Shown: positions 43,521 through 52,877 of the stretch, in pieces | Layout: the number at the start of each line of letters is the position of its first letter | How positions within the stretch are numbered: the first letter of the stretch is position 1 | Assembly: GCA_035571835.1 (NCBI GenBank) | Contig: DATNBU010000027.1 | Coordinates: forward strand, 124,001-188,000 | Source of the DNA: Candidatus Limnocylindrales bacterium | GTDB taxonomy: Bacteria > Desulfobacterota > Binatia > UBA1149 > CAITLU01 | Direction: 5' to 3' | Length of the DNA: 64,000 nucleotides | Made by a program: the position numbers and the translations under genes | Notes under the pieces: model-generated | Seen by the model: the letters and a program-made list of their open reading frames with translations, nothing else | Told to the model about the DNA's origin: nothing | Database searches by the model: none

Positions 43521-43680
43521 TGCCGCACGAACGGATGCTCCGCGTGCGAGGTTTCGGGGTAGAGGCGCCGATCGCGTCGCCGCCAGGAAATTCGCGGCAT
43601 CCCCCGGGACAGTGGCAATCCGTTCGATACCCTCGTCTGCGATCGAATGTTGTGCCGCATGACGACGGTCCAAGCGCGAC

Positions 43681-45834
43681 ATGAAGAAGACCGACGAGCT
43701 GGATGTCGGCGGCCGCCGCATCGCACTGTCGAACCTCGACAAGGTCCTCTACCCCGGCGGCAGGTTCCGCAAAGGGGAGGTCATCGACTTCTACATCCGG
43801 ATAGCCGACTGGATTCTTCCGCATCTGAAAGGCCGACCGGTAACGCTCAAGCGGTTTCCAGACGGCGTCACCGGTGAGGCGTTCTATGAAAAGGACGCAC
43901 CGGGATTCACGCCGCAATGGGTCCGGGTCGTTCCGGTCCCGCGTCGCGGCGGCGGGTCGCCGATCCGCTACATCGTCATCGACGACCTTGCGACGCTCGT
44001 CTGGATCGCAAACCTCGCGTGCCTCGAGATCCATCCGTTTCTCCACTGCGCCGGGAACCTCGAAAATCCGACGCACGTGGTGTTCGACCTCGACCCGGGC
44101 GAAGGCGCCGACATGCTCGCGTGTGCGCGAGTAGCGCTCGAGCTCCGCGAGCTGCTCGCCACGCTCGGGCTCGAATCGTTCGCGAAAGTGTCGGGCTCCA
44201 AGGGGCTCCAGGTCTACGTCCCGCTCAACCGCAGCGTTTCGTACGCAGTCACGGGTTCGTTCGCGAGAGCGGTAGCGAGACTGCTGCACGAGCGCATGCC
44301 GAAGCTGGTCGTCGCGGAGATGTCGAAGTCGCTGCGCACGAACAAGGTGTTCATCGACTGGAGCCAGAACACCGACTACAAGACGACCGTCGGCGTGTAT
44401 TCACTGCGCGCGAAGAGCCATTCGCCTTACGTGTCGATGCCCGTGCGGTGGGACGAACTGGTCGCTGCGGAAAAGTCGCGCGACGTGGCTGGGCTCGTAT
44501 TTTCTCCGGAAGCCGCGCTCGAGCGTCTGGCGTCGACCGGCGACCTGTTCGCGCCGGTGCTCGAAAAGACGCAGGAGCTTCCCCAGGAGATCATGCAGGC
44601 GTTCGCGGAGCGCCGCGCACCGACCCCGCGCCGCGCATCGTCGCTCGAGAAGTACCGCTCCATGCGCGACTTCTCGAAGACGAGCGAGCCGTCCGGCGAC
44701 TCCTCGCACGATCGCGCACTCCCGCGTGGAAGCCGGCAGGGAAGCCGCCGCCGGTTCGTCGTGCAGAAACACGCCGCCAGTCATCTGCACTACGACTTCC
44801 GCCTGGAGATGCACGGAGCGCTCAAGTCGTGGGCCGTGCCGAAGGGACCGTCCTGTACGAAAGACGAAGCGCGGCTCGCGCGCGCAACCGAAGATCATCC
44901 ACTCGAGTATTTCGACTTCGAAGGCATCATCCCGAAAGGCCAGTACGGCGGCGGCACGGTGATGGTATGGGACATCGGGACTTACGACCTCATCGAAGGG
45001 AATTACTACCGGGGATTTCTCCGCATCCATCTCGACGGGCACAAGCTGAAGGGCGAGTGGACGCTCAAGTCGGACGCGGACGACCGCCAGACGTGGCGGC
45101 TGATTCGCAGTGGTCCGTCCGCCTCGCCGGTAAGCGCCAGCTCCGACGACGAGTCGGTGCTGACCGGCCGGTCGATGCGTGAGATTGCCTCCGCCGCGGA
45201 TGCCGTCTGGCAGAGCAATCGCTCGAGTGACATCAGCAGCGTCGCCGCGAAGCCTTCGCGATCCGTCAATGGCAATCGACGCAGGAGGAAGGGCGGCGCT
45301 CCGGCGATGCAGCTGGACTCGCTTCCTGCTGCATCGATCGCATTCGTCGCCAAGCAGAAGGCGAGTACCTACGAATCCGGCCGGCGGTCGGGAGCGTGGG
45401 TGAAGCACAAGACGAGCCAGAGCCAGGAGCTCGTCGTCGGCGGCTATATTCCGGGCCCGGACGGTTTCGAGTCGCTGCTCGTCGGCCATTTCGAAGATCG
45501 AAAGCTCGTCTTCGACGGCAAGATCCGCAACGGGTTCGTGCCCGAGCTGCGCCGGAAAGTCTCACGCCAGTTCGCGCGTCGCGAAACTTCGGAGTGTCCG
45601 TTTGCGAACCTGCCGGAGCCGAAGAGCGCGCGCCGGGGGGAAGCCCTCACCAGCGATGTGATGAAACGCTGCCGCTGGCTTCGTCCGGACCTCGTCGCAC
45701 AGATCCAGTTCACCGAGTGGACGCGCGGCGGCCACCTTCGCCACGCACGCTTCGCGGGGCTCCGCGACGACAAGGATGCGCGCGACGTGGTGCGTGAAGT
45801 CGCGACGACGGCGCGACGATCGCGCAGTCGATGA
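43681..45834 (+). CDS. ligD: LigD-like POL-PE protein with truncated ligase domain
   Basis: 717 residues. The N-terminal primase-polymerase (POL) domain, about 1-290, carries the catalytic FDLDPG (Asp136/Asp138) and SGSKGLQVYVPL. The 3'-phosphoesterase (PE) domain starts near 355: VVQKHAASHLHYDFRLE, PLEYFDFEGIIPKGQYGGG. Between residues 475 and 545 is a low-complexity linker. From about 555 the sequence rejoins the ligase: FVAKQKASTYESGRRSGAWVKHKT (motif IV/V region) and then the OB-fold. Motif I (KxDG), with the Lys that takes AMP, is absent, and the ~200 residues of the adenylation domain are missing. It should retain polymerase/phosphoesterase roles in NHEJ but should not ligate. No Ku gene lies in the window. 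Confidence 0.88.
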   Translation: MKKTDELDVGGRRIALSNLDKVLYPGGRFRKGEVIDFYIRIADWILPHLKGRPVTLKRFPDGVTGEAFYEKDAPGFTPQWVRVVPVPRRGGGSPIRYIVIDDLATLVWIANLACLEIHPFLHCAGNLENPTHVVFDLDPGEGADMLACARVALELRELLATLGLESFAKVSGSKGLQVYVPLNRSVSYAVTGSFARAVARLLHERMPKLVVAEMSKSLRTNKVFIDWSQNTDYKTTVGVYSLRAKSHSPYVSMPVRWDELVAAEKSRDVAGLVFSPEAALERLASTGDLFAPVLEKTQELPQEIMQAFAERRAPTPRRASSLEKYRSMRDFSKTSEPSGDSSHDRALPRGSRQGSRRRFVVQKHAASHLHYDFRLEMHGALKSWAVPKGPSCTKDEARLARATEDHPLEYFDFEGIIPKGQYGGGTVMVWDIGTYDLIEGNYYRGFLRIHLDGHKLKGEWTLKSDADDRQTWRLIRSGPSASPVSASSDDESVLTGRSMREIASAADAVWQSNRSSDISSVAAKPSRSVNGNRRRRKGGAPAMQLDSLPAASIAFVAKQKASTYESGRRSGAWVKHKTSQSQELVVGGYIPGPDGFESLLVGHFEDRKLVFDGKIRNGFVPELRRKVSRQFARRETSECPFANLPEPKSARRGEALTSDVMKRCRWLRPDLVAQIQFTEWTRGGHLRHARFAGLRDDKDARDVVREVATTARRSRSR

Positions 45835-45933
45835 GCGTGGATCCGGCCGCGGCCGGTCGAGCCATCCGAGTCCGGCTCGACTCCGTTTCGCACGCGCGTT
45901 CCCTGGCGATAAGGTCCAGCCGGGAGGAGCCGG

Positions 45934-47835
45934 ATGACGGCTTTCGGGCAGACCCTCAAAAGCTCCAACGGTGTACCGACCGCGCTGCTGATCGCGGCGG
46001 TTGCGACGACGGCGATCGTCGTCATGCGCTGGCTGCTCGATCCCTGGCTCCCTGGCCAGTTTCCATTCGTGACGACCTTCTCTGCCGTTGCAGCGGCGGC
46101 CTACTACGGCGGGTGGCTGCCGGCGTTGCTGTCGGCGGTGTTCGGCTTCATTGCTTGCGGGCTGCTGTTCACGCCGCTCGCCCAGGCGACGCCGGTGCAG
46201 CAGCAGCTAGTGGGATTCGGCGTGTACGCCGTGACCTGCTCGGTACTGATCATCCTTGCGGAAGCCACGCGCAACGCACAGCGAGTCATGCACGCCGAGC
46301 ACGAGCGGCTCAGCACGACGCTGGCAAGCATTGGCGACGGCGTGATCACGACGGACGCCGATGCGCGCGTCATCTACCTCAACGGTGTGGCCGAGGCACT
46401 TACCGGCTGGACGCAGGCGGACGCCGCGGCTCAGCCGCTCGAAGACGTGTTCGCCGTCATCAACGAGCACACGCAGCAGAGGATCGACAACCCGGCGACG
46501 AGCGCGCTGCGCGAAGGCGCAATCATGGGACTCGCAAACCATACTGTGCTGCTGTCGAAAGATGGCCGTTCGATCCCGATCGATGACAGCGCCGCGCCGA
46601 TCCGCGACCGCAGCGGCCGGGTGGTCGGCTGCGTGCTGATCTTCCGCGACGTCGCCGAAAAAAGGCGCGCCGACCGCGAGCTCGCCGAATCGCGGGCCAA
46701 TCTGCAGGCGGCCGACCGGCGCAAGGACGAATTCCTGGCCACGCTCGCGCACGAGCTACGCAATCCGCTTGCGCCCATCCGCAACTCGCTGCAGATCATG
46801 CGGCTTGCGGGCGATGACAAGCCTGTCGTCGAACAGGCCGTTGCAACCATGGAGCGACAGGTCGACCAGATGGTGCACCTGGTCGACGATCTGCTCGACG
46901 TGGCCAGGATCAGCCGCGGCAAGATCGAGCTCCGGCGTGAGCGTGTCGAGCTTGCCGGAATCGTTCAGCAGGCCGTCGATCTTTGCCGGCCGCTGGCGGA
47001 GAACATGCGGCACGAGATCCGCGTATCGCTGCCGGCCGAGCCGCTCCACTTGCAGGCGGACGCGGTGCGCCTTTCGCAGGTACTCGGCAATCTGATCCAC
47101 AACGCGTGCAAGTACACGGAGCGCGGTGGCCGGATCGAGCTCGTCGCGGAGCCTCACGACGGCGAGCTCGTCGTCGCCATCAAGGATACCGGCATCGGAA
47201 TTCCGCCCGACATGTTGCCTCGCGTCTTCGAGATGTTCACGCAGGTCGACCAGACCCGCGAGCGTGCTCAAGGCGGGCTCGGCATCGGTCTTACGCTTGC
47301 GAAAGAGCTCGTCGAGATGCACGGCGGCACCATCGAGGTGCATAGCGAAGGTCGCGGGCGTGGAACCGAGGTCGTCGTACGGCTTCCGCTGATGGTCGAG
47401 CACCAATCGGGCCGCGAGCGTGTGCCGTCACAGCCGGGGCACACGTCGCCGGTCTGGCGCATTCTCGTCGTCGACGACAACGAGGACAGCGCGGAATCGT
47501 TGTCGATGCTGCTCAGGCTGCAGGGGCACGATTCGAGCACCGCGCACGACGGGCCGAGGGCCATCGAGCTTGCCGAGCAGATCCGGCCGGAGCTCGTGCT
47601 CCTCGATATCGGGCTTCCGCGCATGAACGGGCTCGAGGTGTGCCGCCGGATTCGCGAGCAGGCCTGGGGCAGGACGATGATCGTCGTCGCGCTCACCGGC
47701 TGGGGGCAGGAGGAAGATCGCCTCCGGTCGAAAGAAGCAGGGTTTGATCATCACCTGGTCAAGCCGGTGCAGTTTGCGGAGCTGACCAGGATGATCGCGT
47801 CGCTGGCAGTGGCGCCGTGCACGCCGCCGGGGTAA
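45934..47835 (+). CDS. Hybrid sensor histidine kinase (DUF4118-PAS-HK-REC)
   Basis: 633 residues; the ATG at 45934 has GGGAGGAG upstream. The N-terminus has 3-4 membrane spans of the KdpD-type DUF4118 domain (LLIAAVATTAIVVMRWLLDP, SALLSAVFG-type helices). A PAS domain covers about 130-250 (LASIGDGVITTDADARVIYLN). The dimerisation/phosphoacceptor helix has His273 in AHELRNPLAP, then the ATPase with NLIHNACKYTERGG, DTGIGIPPD and GLGIGLTLAKELV. The C-terminal receiver has ILVVDDNEDSAES and phosphoacceptor Asp558. The signal is unknown; no separate response regulator is adjacent. Confidence 0.92.
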   Translation: MTAFGQTLKSSNGVPTALLIAAVATTAIVVMRWLLDPWLPGQFPFVTTFSAVAAAAYYGGWLPALLSAVFGFIACGLLFTPLAQATPVQQQLVGFGVYAVTCSVLIILAEATRNAQRVMHAEHERLSTTLASIGDGVITTDADARVIYLNGVAEALTGWTQADAAAQPLEDVFAVINEHTQQRIDNPATSALREGAIMGLANHTVLLSKDGRSIPIDDSAAPIRDRSGRVVGCVLIFRDVAEKRRADRELAESRANLQAADRRKDEFLATLAHELRNPLAPIRNSLQIMRLAGDDKPVVEQAVATMERQVDQMVHLVDDLLDVARISRGKIELRRERVELAGIVQQAVDLCRPLAENMRHEIRVSLPAEPLHLQADAVRLSQVLGNLIHNACKYTERGGRIELVAEPHDGELVVAIKDTGIGIPPDMLPRVFEMFTQVDQTRERAQGGLGIGLTLAKELVEMHGGTIEVHSEGRGRGTEVVVRLPLMVEHQSGRERVPSQPGHTSPVWRILVVDDNEDSAESLSMLLRLQGHDSSTAHDGPRAIELAEQIRPELVLLDIGLPRMNGLEVCRRIREQAWGRTMIVVALTGWGQEEDRLRSKEAGFDHHLVKPVQFAELTRMIASLAVAPCTPPG

Positions 47836-47895
47836 CCGTCTGCCGAGCCGCGTCTGCGCGACGAAGCGCGGCGCGCAACCCTCGAAGGAATCCTC

Positions 47896-48606
47896 ATGAC
47901 ACAAGCCCTCCCCGTAGCGCTGGTCAGTGGCGTCGGACCCGGAACAGGAGCGGCGATCGCGCGCCGCTTCGCACGCGGCGGCTACGCCGTCGCAATGCTC
48001 GCGCGCAACAAGGAGCGGCTCGTCGCGCTCGAGCACGAGATCGACAATGCGCGTGGATACGCATGCGACGTGACGGACGAAGCACAGGTCGAAGCCACGC
48101 TGCAACAGGTTGCGAGCGAGCTCGGTGCTCCGAAGGTGCTCGTTCACAATGCCGTCGGCGGTGCCTTCGGAACGTTTCTCGAGATCGAGCCGGACGTTCT
48201 GAACCAGAACTTTCAGGTCAATACGATGGCGCTTCTCCATCTTGCAAGAAGGACCGCGCCGGCGATGATCGAGGCAGGCGAAGGCGCCATCATCGTGACC
48301 GGAAATACGTCGGCGCTGCGAGGGCGGCAGAAGTTCGCCGGCTTTGCACCGACCAAGGCGGCGCAGCGGATCCTGGCCGAAACGATGGCGCGCGACCTCG
48401 GCCCGAAAGGAGTGCACGTGGCCTACGTCGTCATCGATGCAGTGATCGACGTCGAGTGGACGCGCGCAATGCTGTCGAAGCCCGAGGGGGATCCGTTCTT
48501 CGCGCAGCCGTCCGCGATCGCCGAGGAGGTGTGGCACGTCGCGCACCAGGACCGGTCATGCTGGTCGTTCCACGTCGAGGTGCGGCCGTTCGGCGAGAGC
48601 TGGTGA
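47896..48606 (+). CDS. Atypical SDR lacking the catalytic tyrosine
   Basis: 236 residues; the ATG at 47896 follows AAGGAA. The Rossmann motif is degenerate (VSGVGPGTGAAIARRF). HNAVGGAFG replaces NNAG. The Ser region is IIVTGNTSALRG, and the usual YxxxK is FAPTK, with Phe150 in place of Tyr and Lys154 kept. The tail continues ILAETMARDLGPKGVHVAYVVID. Loss of the acid/base Tyr argues against normal dehydrogenase activity. Similar FAP[AT]K-type SDRs exist as a subfamily in my recollection; their reaction is not known to me. Confidence 0.8.
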   Translation: MTQALPVALVSGVGPGTGAAIARRFARGGYAVAMLARNKERLVALEHEIDNARGYACDVTDEAQVEATLQQVASELGAPKVLVHNAVGGAFGTFLEIEPDVLNQNFQVNTMALLHLARRTAPAMIEAGEGAIIVTGNTSALRGRQKFAGFAPTKAAQRILAETMARDLGPKGVHVAYVVIDAVIDVEWTRAMLSKPEGDPFFAQPSAIAEEVWHVAHQDRSCWSFHVEVRPFGESW

Positions 48607-48705
48607 CGCATGGAAGGGAATTCACCAGACGTAACGATGAACTGATGTCGTTCGAGATCTCGGAACGCCGACGCTCGTCGTGAGTGGTGACGGAGCGACG
48701 CCCTG

Positions 48706-49839
48706 TCAATCGGCAGCCGGAAACGCGATGTCGAACGTCGTTCCGTGCCCGCCGGACCGTACGCGGATGCTGCCGCCGTGGCTCTCGACGATCGCCTTGA
48801 CCGTGGCGAGCCCGAGCCCGTGACCACCCGGCTTGGTCGAGATTCCGACGTCGAAGATGCGTGTCAGGATCGCGTCGCTGATGCCGGTGCCCGTATCCGT
48901 GACGCGCAGATGCACATGGCGCACGACACTTCCGTCTTCATGCTGCATGGTCACGCCGGGGTCCGACACGAGGTCGGTCTCGATGACGAGCGCTCCGCCC
49001 GTCGGCATCGCCTCGACCGCATTGCGTGCGAGATTGAGCAGGATCTGGTCGATCTGGGTCGGATCGCAGACGATCTCGCAGAGCTCAGCAGGACGTTTGA
49101 GCTCGAGCCGCACGCCGCGGCCGATGATCTCCCGCAGCAGGCTGCGTAGCTGCGAAACGCGCTCGCTGACATCGATTCGCTGCGGCTCGACCGTCACGCC
49201 GTGCCGGACCTGGCTCAGCTGCGTGAGCAGGCGGTCAGCAGCTTTGACGGCGGTGCGCACGGTTTCGAGCGACGCGACGTCGTCCTGCTTCCTCACCTCG
49301 AGTGAAGCAAATCCTCCGATGACCAGCAGGAGACTGCGCAGGTCGTGCGCTATCGCAGCCGACGCGCGTGCGGCGGCATCGCCGCGAACAACCCGTCGCG
49401 CCTGGTCCTCGAGGTGGACGCGAGCGGTGATATCGCGTCCGACCGACTGCAACTCGACCAGCCGATGCTCGCGGTCGTAGATCGCTCGATCGACCCATTC
49501 CATCCAGATCACGGTTCCACCCGGGCCGATCGCGCGATGCTGCCCGGTCGAAACCGGGCTCTCATAACTGAGCGCCGCGATGCGATCGTGCACCTCGCGC
49601 CGGTCGTCGTCGCTGATGAGCGGCCAGAAGGTGCTTCCGATCAGTGTCTCGCGCGTGGCGCCGAACAGCCGGCAGTACGCGTCGTTGACGAACAGCCTCG
49701 TGCCGTCGGGCTTCCAGCGCACCACCAGCTCGGACATGTCTTCGACGACGGCGCGGTATGGGACGCTTTCGAGCTCGCGCAGCCGCGAGAGTTCCGCTTC
49801 GAGCTCGACGACGCGTGCTTTGAGGTCTTCTTCGGCCAT
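48706..49839 (-). CDS. PAS-domain sensor histidine kinase
   Basis: 377 residues from the ATG at 49839, which places the coiled coil (LKARVVELEAELSRLRELES) at the N-terminus; the frame is open upstream but has no family sequence. A PAS domain covers about 28-145 (YRAVVEDMSELVVRWKPDGT, IGSTFWPLISDDD). The phosphoacceptor His165 is in AHDLRSLLLVIGG, then NLARNAVEAMPTGG, DTGTGISDAI and GGHGLGLATVKAIVESHGG. There is no membrane span, so it is probably a cytoplasmic sensor. It has no adjacent response regulator. Confidence 0.9.
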   Translation of the reverse strand: MAEEDLKARVVELEAELSRLRELESVPYRAVVEDMSELVVRWKPDGTRLFVNDAYCRLFGATRETLIGSTFWPLISDDDRREVHDRIAALSYESPVSTGQHRAIGPGGTVIWMEWVDRAIYDREHRLVELQSVGRDITARVHLEDQARRVVRGDAAARASAAIAHDLRSLLLVIGGFASLEVRKQDDVASLETVRTAVKAADRLLTQLSQVRHGVTVEPQRIDVSERVSQLRSLLREIIGRGVRLELKRPAELCEIVCDPTQIDQILLNLARNAVEAMPTGGALVIETDLVSDPGVTMQHEDGSVVRHVHLRVTDTGTGISDAILTRIFDVGISTKPGGHGLGLATVKAIVESHGGSIRVRSGGHGTTFDIAFPAAD

Positions 49840-50028
49840 GAAGGCCCGCGTTATAGCTGCGCAGGCCCGGTTCGTCCACGCCGCCGGGACGGTAAGCGGC
49901 ATTGCAACGGTCGGCCGGGGCTTTGTTCGACGGCCCTCGTGAAGGGAGTAACTCACACCGCGCAGTGCGCGCCGCGAAAAGGATACGGGTTGAGAGGTGC
50001 GGTTGCGCGGCGTCGTCGCCGCGCGAGG

Positions 50029-50814
50029 TCAGGTGTTTCCAGTCTGCGCTTTTCCCCGCAGGCGGATGGCCTCTCGCCGGGCTTCGATCTGATCCGGGCG
50101 TACGTTGCGATTGGTCTCGGCGCAGACGCGGGCTTCGGTCCTCAGCGACTCTGCGAAGCTCTGCGCGTAGCCGTCGTCGATCAGGCGTTTGTAGGCAGCC
50201 AGGCATTCCGGCTCGAGAGACAGCATGTCTGCGGCGAGGCGGCGACAAACCGGAAGCAGATCCTCGGGCTCGACGACGCGGTTTACCAGACCCCAGTCTG
50301 CTGCCTGCGCGGCGCTCAGAAAGTTGCCGGTCAGCGAAAGCTCCTTTGCACGGTAGATGCCGATCGTACGCGACAGTTTCTGCGACAGGCCCCATCCCGG
50401 GAGGATTCCGACGCGCCCGTGCGTGTCGGCGAACCGGGCTTCGGTGGAGCACACAAGCACGTCGCAAGCGATCGCGAGCTCGAAGCCTCCGGTAATCGCG
50501 ACGCCATTGATCGCAGCGATGACCGGACCCGAAAACTGTCCAATCGAGCGAACCGGATCGGCTGTTTCGACCGTCCCCTGAACCGAGTCGGTGCCGCCGC
50601 CGAGCTCTTTCAGATCCAGTCCGGCGCAGAACGCGCGGCCTTTACCGGTGAGGATCGCAACGCGCACGTCCGGGTCCGCTTCGAGCTCTGCAAACGTTTC
50701 CGCGATCGCTCCGCGCAACTCCCGTGACAGCGCGTTCATGGCATGAGGGCGATTCAGAGTGACGAGCGCGAGGCCGTCGGCCTTGTCGACGAGGATTACA
50801 GCGTCTGATGTCAT
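50029..50814 (-). CDS. Enoyl-CoA hydratase/isomerase family protein
   Basis: 261 residues from the ATG at 50814, with AAGGAA upstream. Crotonase-fold motifs: VTLNRPHAMNALSREL, the oxyanion hole sequence AFCAGLDLKEL, and AAINGVAITGGFELAIACD. Glu in GFELA is kept; the position where Glu164-type hydratases carry the second acid reads HGRVGILPGWG, so it may be a hydratase lacking one catalytic acid or an isomerase/hydrolase. It acts on acyl-CoA in beta-oxidation-like pathways. Confidence 0.88.
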   Translation of the reverse strand: MTSDAVILVDKADGLALVTLNRPHAMNALSRELRGAIAETFAELEADPDVRVAILTGKGRAFCAGLDLKELGGGTDSVQGTVETADPVRSIGQFSGPVIAAINGVAITGGFELAIACDVLVCSTEARFADTHGRVGILPGWGLSQKLSRTIGIYRAKELSLTGNFLSAAQAADWGLVNRVVEPEDLLPVCRRLAADMLSLEPECLAAYKRLIDDGYAQSFAESLRTEARVCAETNRNVRPDQIEARREAIRLRGKAQTGNT

Positions 50815-51188
50815 TGCGGATTCCTTTCCAGCCGGAGTGGATTCGATGAGACCGATGTTGCGACGGTAGCACCAGTGCTGCGTTCGAGCCACGGCATGAA
50901 CACCGCGCCGGTCCGCCGTATAGCGAGCCCGTCGGGACGGCTAAGCCGCCGCCGGCGGAGTTCATGCGAGCATCTCGGCAGCACGTTTACGAGATGCCAG
51001 TGAGCGGCAATCGCGCATCCGTAGAATAAAAATCATTCTCCCATGTGACTGCAGACACTTCGCATTCGCCGCAGCCACAGGTTTGGTGATTCCGCTTACA
51101 TGTGAACCGAGTTTTTTGTCCGTCGGCACTTCCATGGGATCCGGCCGGCAGGAAGGATGCGCTAGCGATATCATCGGAGGTGACTACA
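50815..51188. other. Divergent intergenic region, enoyl-CoA hydratase / GH19 lysozyme
   Basis: 374 bp. It contains an AT-rich island at 51023-51039 (AGAATAAAAATCATTCT, a 5-bp palindrome around an A/T centre) that could hold a promoter or regulator site, and the GGAGGTGA ribosome site at 51176-51183. There is no convincing gene. Confidence 0.45.
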
Positions 51189-51869
51189 TTGCGGCTGCTC
51201 ACACTGAACGACTTCAAGGCAACCGGCTGGAATACGAACAATCCGAATGTCCTGGCGCAGGTGAATGGCATCCTTGCAACGCAGGACAATGCATTCACCA
51301 GGTACGGCATATCGAAGGACGTTCACGTCGCACATCTCATGGCGCAATTAAGCCACGAAAGCGGCGAGGGCACCGAGCTCGTCGAGTCGCTCAACTACGC
51401 ACCCGCCGCATTGCTCAGGCAGTGGAGCACGCACTTCTCACCCGGACAGGCGCAGATGTACGGACGCACCGCCGACCATCCTGCCAACCAGAGAATGATC
51501 GGCGAGCTCGCGTATGGCGGTCGCATGGGCAACGCACCGGCGCCGTCGGAAGATGGTTACACCTTTCGCGGCCGCGGCTTCATACAGACGACCGGCAGGA
51601 ACGGATACAAGGAGCTTGCGACGAAGACGGGCCTGCCGCTGCTCGAGCATCCGGACATGCTCATCGACCCCCATCACGCGTTCGAGTGCGCAGTGGCCGA
51701 GTTCGTCAGCTACCCGCACATGCTCATGTACTGCGAATCCGGCGACATGCTCGCCATCGGAAGCCTCATCAATCTCGGTCACGTCTCGCACAATCCGGCC
51801 GAGATCATCGGAAATTCGGACCGCCAGGCGCAGTCCGCGCTGTGGAAACACCAGTACGGGATCGCTTAG
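51189..51869 (+). CDS. GH19 chitinase-type lysozyme/endolysin
   Basis: 226 residues. The start is TTG 51189: it has a near-perfect GGAGGTGA 5 bp upstream, and upstream in-frame codons lack both a ribosome site and family sequence. It starts LRLLTLNDFKATGWNTNNP and has the GH19/phage-endolysin pattern: HLMAQLSHESGEGTELVESLNY (catalytic Glu57 in HES), RGRGFIQTTGRNGY and a late LINLGH segment. It cleaves peptidoglycan or chitin. There is no signal peptide and no holin or other phage gene nearby, so it may be a domesticated phage lysin. Confidence 0.85.
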   Translation: MRLLTLNDFKATGWNTNNPNVLAQVNGILATQDNAFTRYGISKDVHVAHLMAQLSHESGEGTELVESLNYAPAALLRQWSTHFSPGQAQMYGRTADHPANQRMIGELAYGGRMGNAPAPSEDGYTFRGRGFIQTTGRNGYKELATKTGLPLLEHPDMLIDPHHAFECAVAEFVSYPHMLMYCESGDMLAIGSLINLGHVSHNPAEIIGNSDRQAQSALWKHQYGIA

Positions 51870-51888
51870 GACGGCGGATCGGTTCGCG

Positions 51889-52623
51889 TCAAAGGTTCCG
51901 GGAAAAAAGCGCAAGCAACCTCGTCCAGTGGCGCTCGGCCGAGGACTTGTCGTAAATCGGGCGTTGCGGGAACGCGAAGCCGTGTTCGGTGCCGGCATAG
52001 ATCTCGACTTCGCCGTTAACGCCGTGCTCCCGGAAGTCCGCAGCGAGCGCATGGACCATCGTCAGCGGCGCCCACTGGTCATGCTCTGCGCACGCGACGT
52101 AGATTTCGCCCTTCGCCTTTCGGACCGCAAGGTGCGGGCTGTCGGGTGCATCGGTCATGAGCAGGATTCCGTAGATGGACGCGGCTGCCGCAACGCGATC
52201 CGGGTACCTTCCGGCGGCGCTGAGCGCGTACTGTCCGCTCATGCAGTAGCCGAGCGTACCGATCCTGCCTTTCTTCGCCGCCGCTTGCGTGTCGATGAAT
52301 GCCAGCAATGCGTCGGTGTCGTCCATGACCAGGGGGATGTTGATTGAGCCCATGAGCTGAAACATTCGCGTCAGCCACGGGCCGTCCGGCGTGCGATCGA
52401 TCGGTCCGAGCTCCATTACTCCCGAACGGTAGTACATGTTCGGCAGCACGACGTAGTATCCGGATGAAGCGAGACGGCGCGCCATGTCGCGCAACTCCTC
52501 GCGGATCGCCGGTGAATCCATGTAGAAGAGTATGGGTGGGTGCGGACCACCGCGGTCCGGATGTGCAATGAAAGTGGTGCAGGAGCCGTCCGCAGTCGGG
52601 ATCTCGACGGTTTGCTCGATCAT
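51889..52623 (-). CDS. Dienelactone hydrolase family protein
   Basis: 244 residues from the ATG at 52623 (GAAGGA upstream). The nucleophile elbow is GYCMSG with Cys127, the Cys-type serine-hydrolase motif of dienelactone hydrolases. The likely Asp is in AEHDQWAP and the His in EHGFAF. The N-terminus has FIAHPDRGGPHPPILFYMDS. It hydrolyses dienelactones or similar esters, as in aromatic degradation; the substrate here is unknown. It is convergent with the lysozyme gene (19 bp between stops). Confidence 0.85.
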   Translation of the reverse strand: MIEQTVEIPTADGSCTTFIAHPDRGGPHPPILFYMDSPAIREELRDMARRLASSGYYVVLPNMYYRSGVMELGPIDRTPDGPWLTRMFQLMGSINIPLVMDDTDALLAFIDTQAAAKKGRIGTLGYCMSGQYALSAAGRYPDRVAAAASIYGILLMTDAPDSPHLAVRKAKGEIYVACAEHDQWAPLTMVHALAADFREHGVNGEVEIYAGTEHGFAFPQRPIYDKSSAERHWTRLLALFSRNL

Positions 52624-52877
52624 TTCATGTCCTTCGCCGGGGCTGTGCGCCTGTGTGCTTGCTTGACGACCAACCGCGACGACGCACCGGTAGCGAAGGG
52701 CGGCCGTCAGGTCGAACTCTCCAGGATCGATCGCGGTCACCACGGCGCGCGTTGACTGCGCAGATGCACTGACCATCGGCGACGTGCTCGGGAAGACGCG
52801 CCGATGGCATTTTACCACCGATGGCATAACGCGATCCGATACCGCGCGGATACGCGCTGCCGGAGAAGGAAGTCCGC

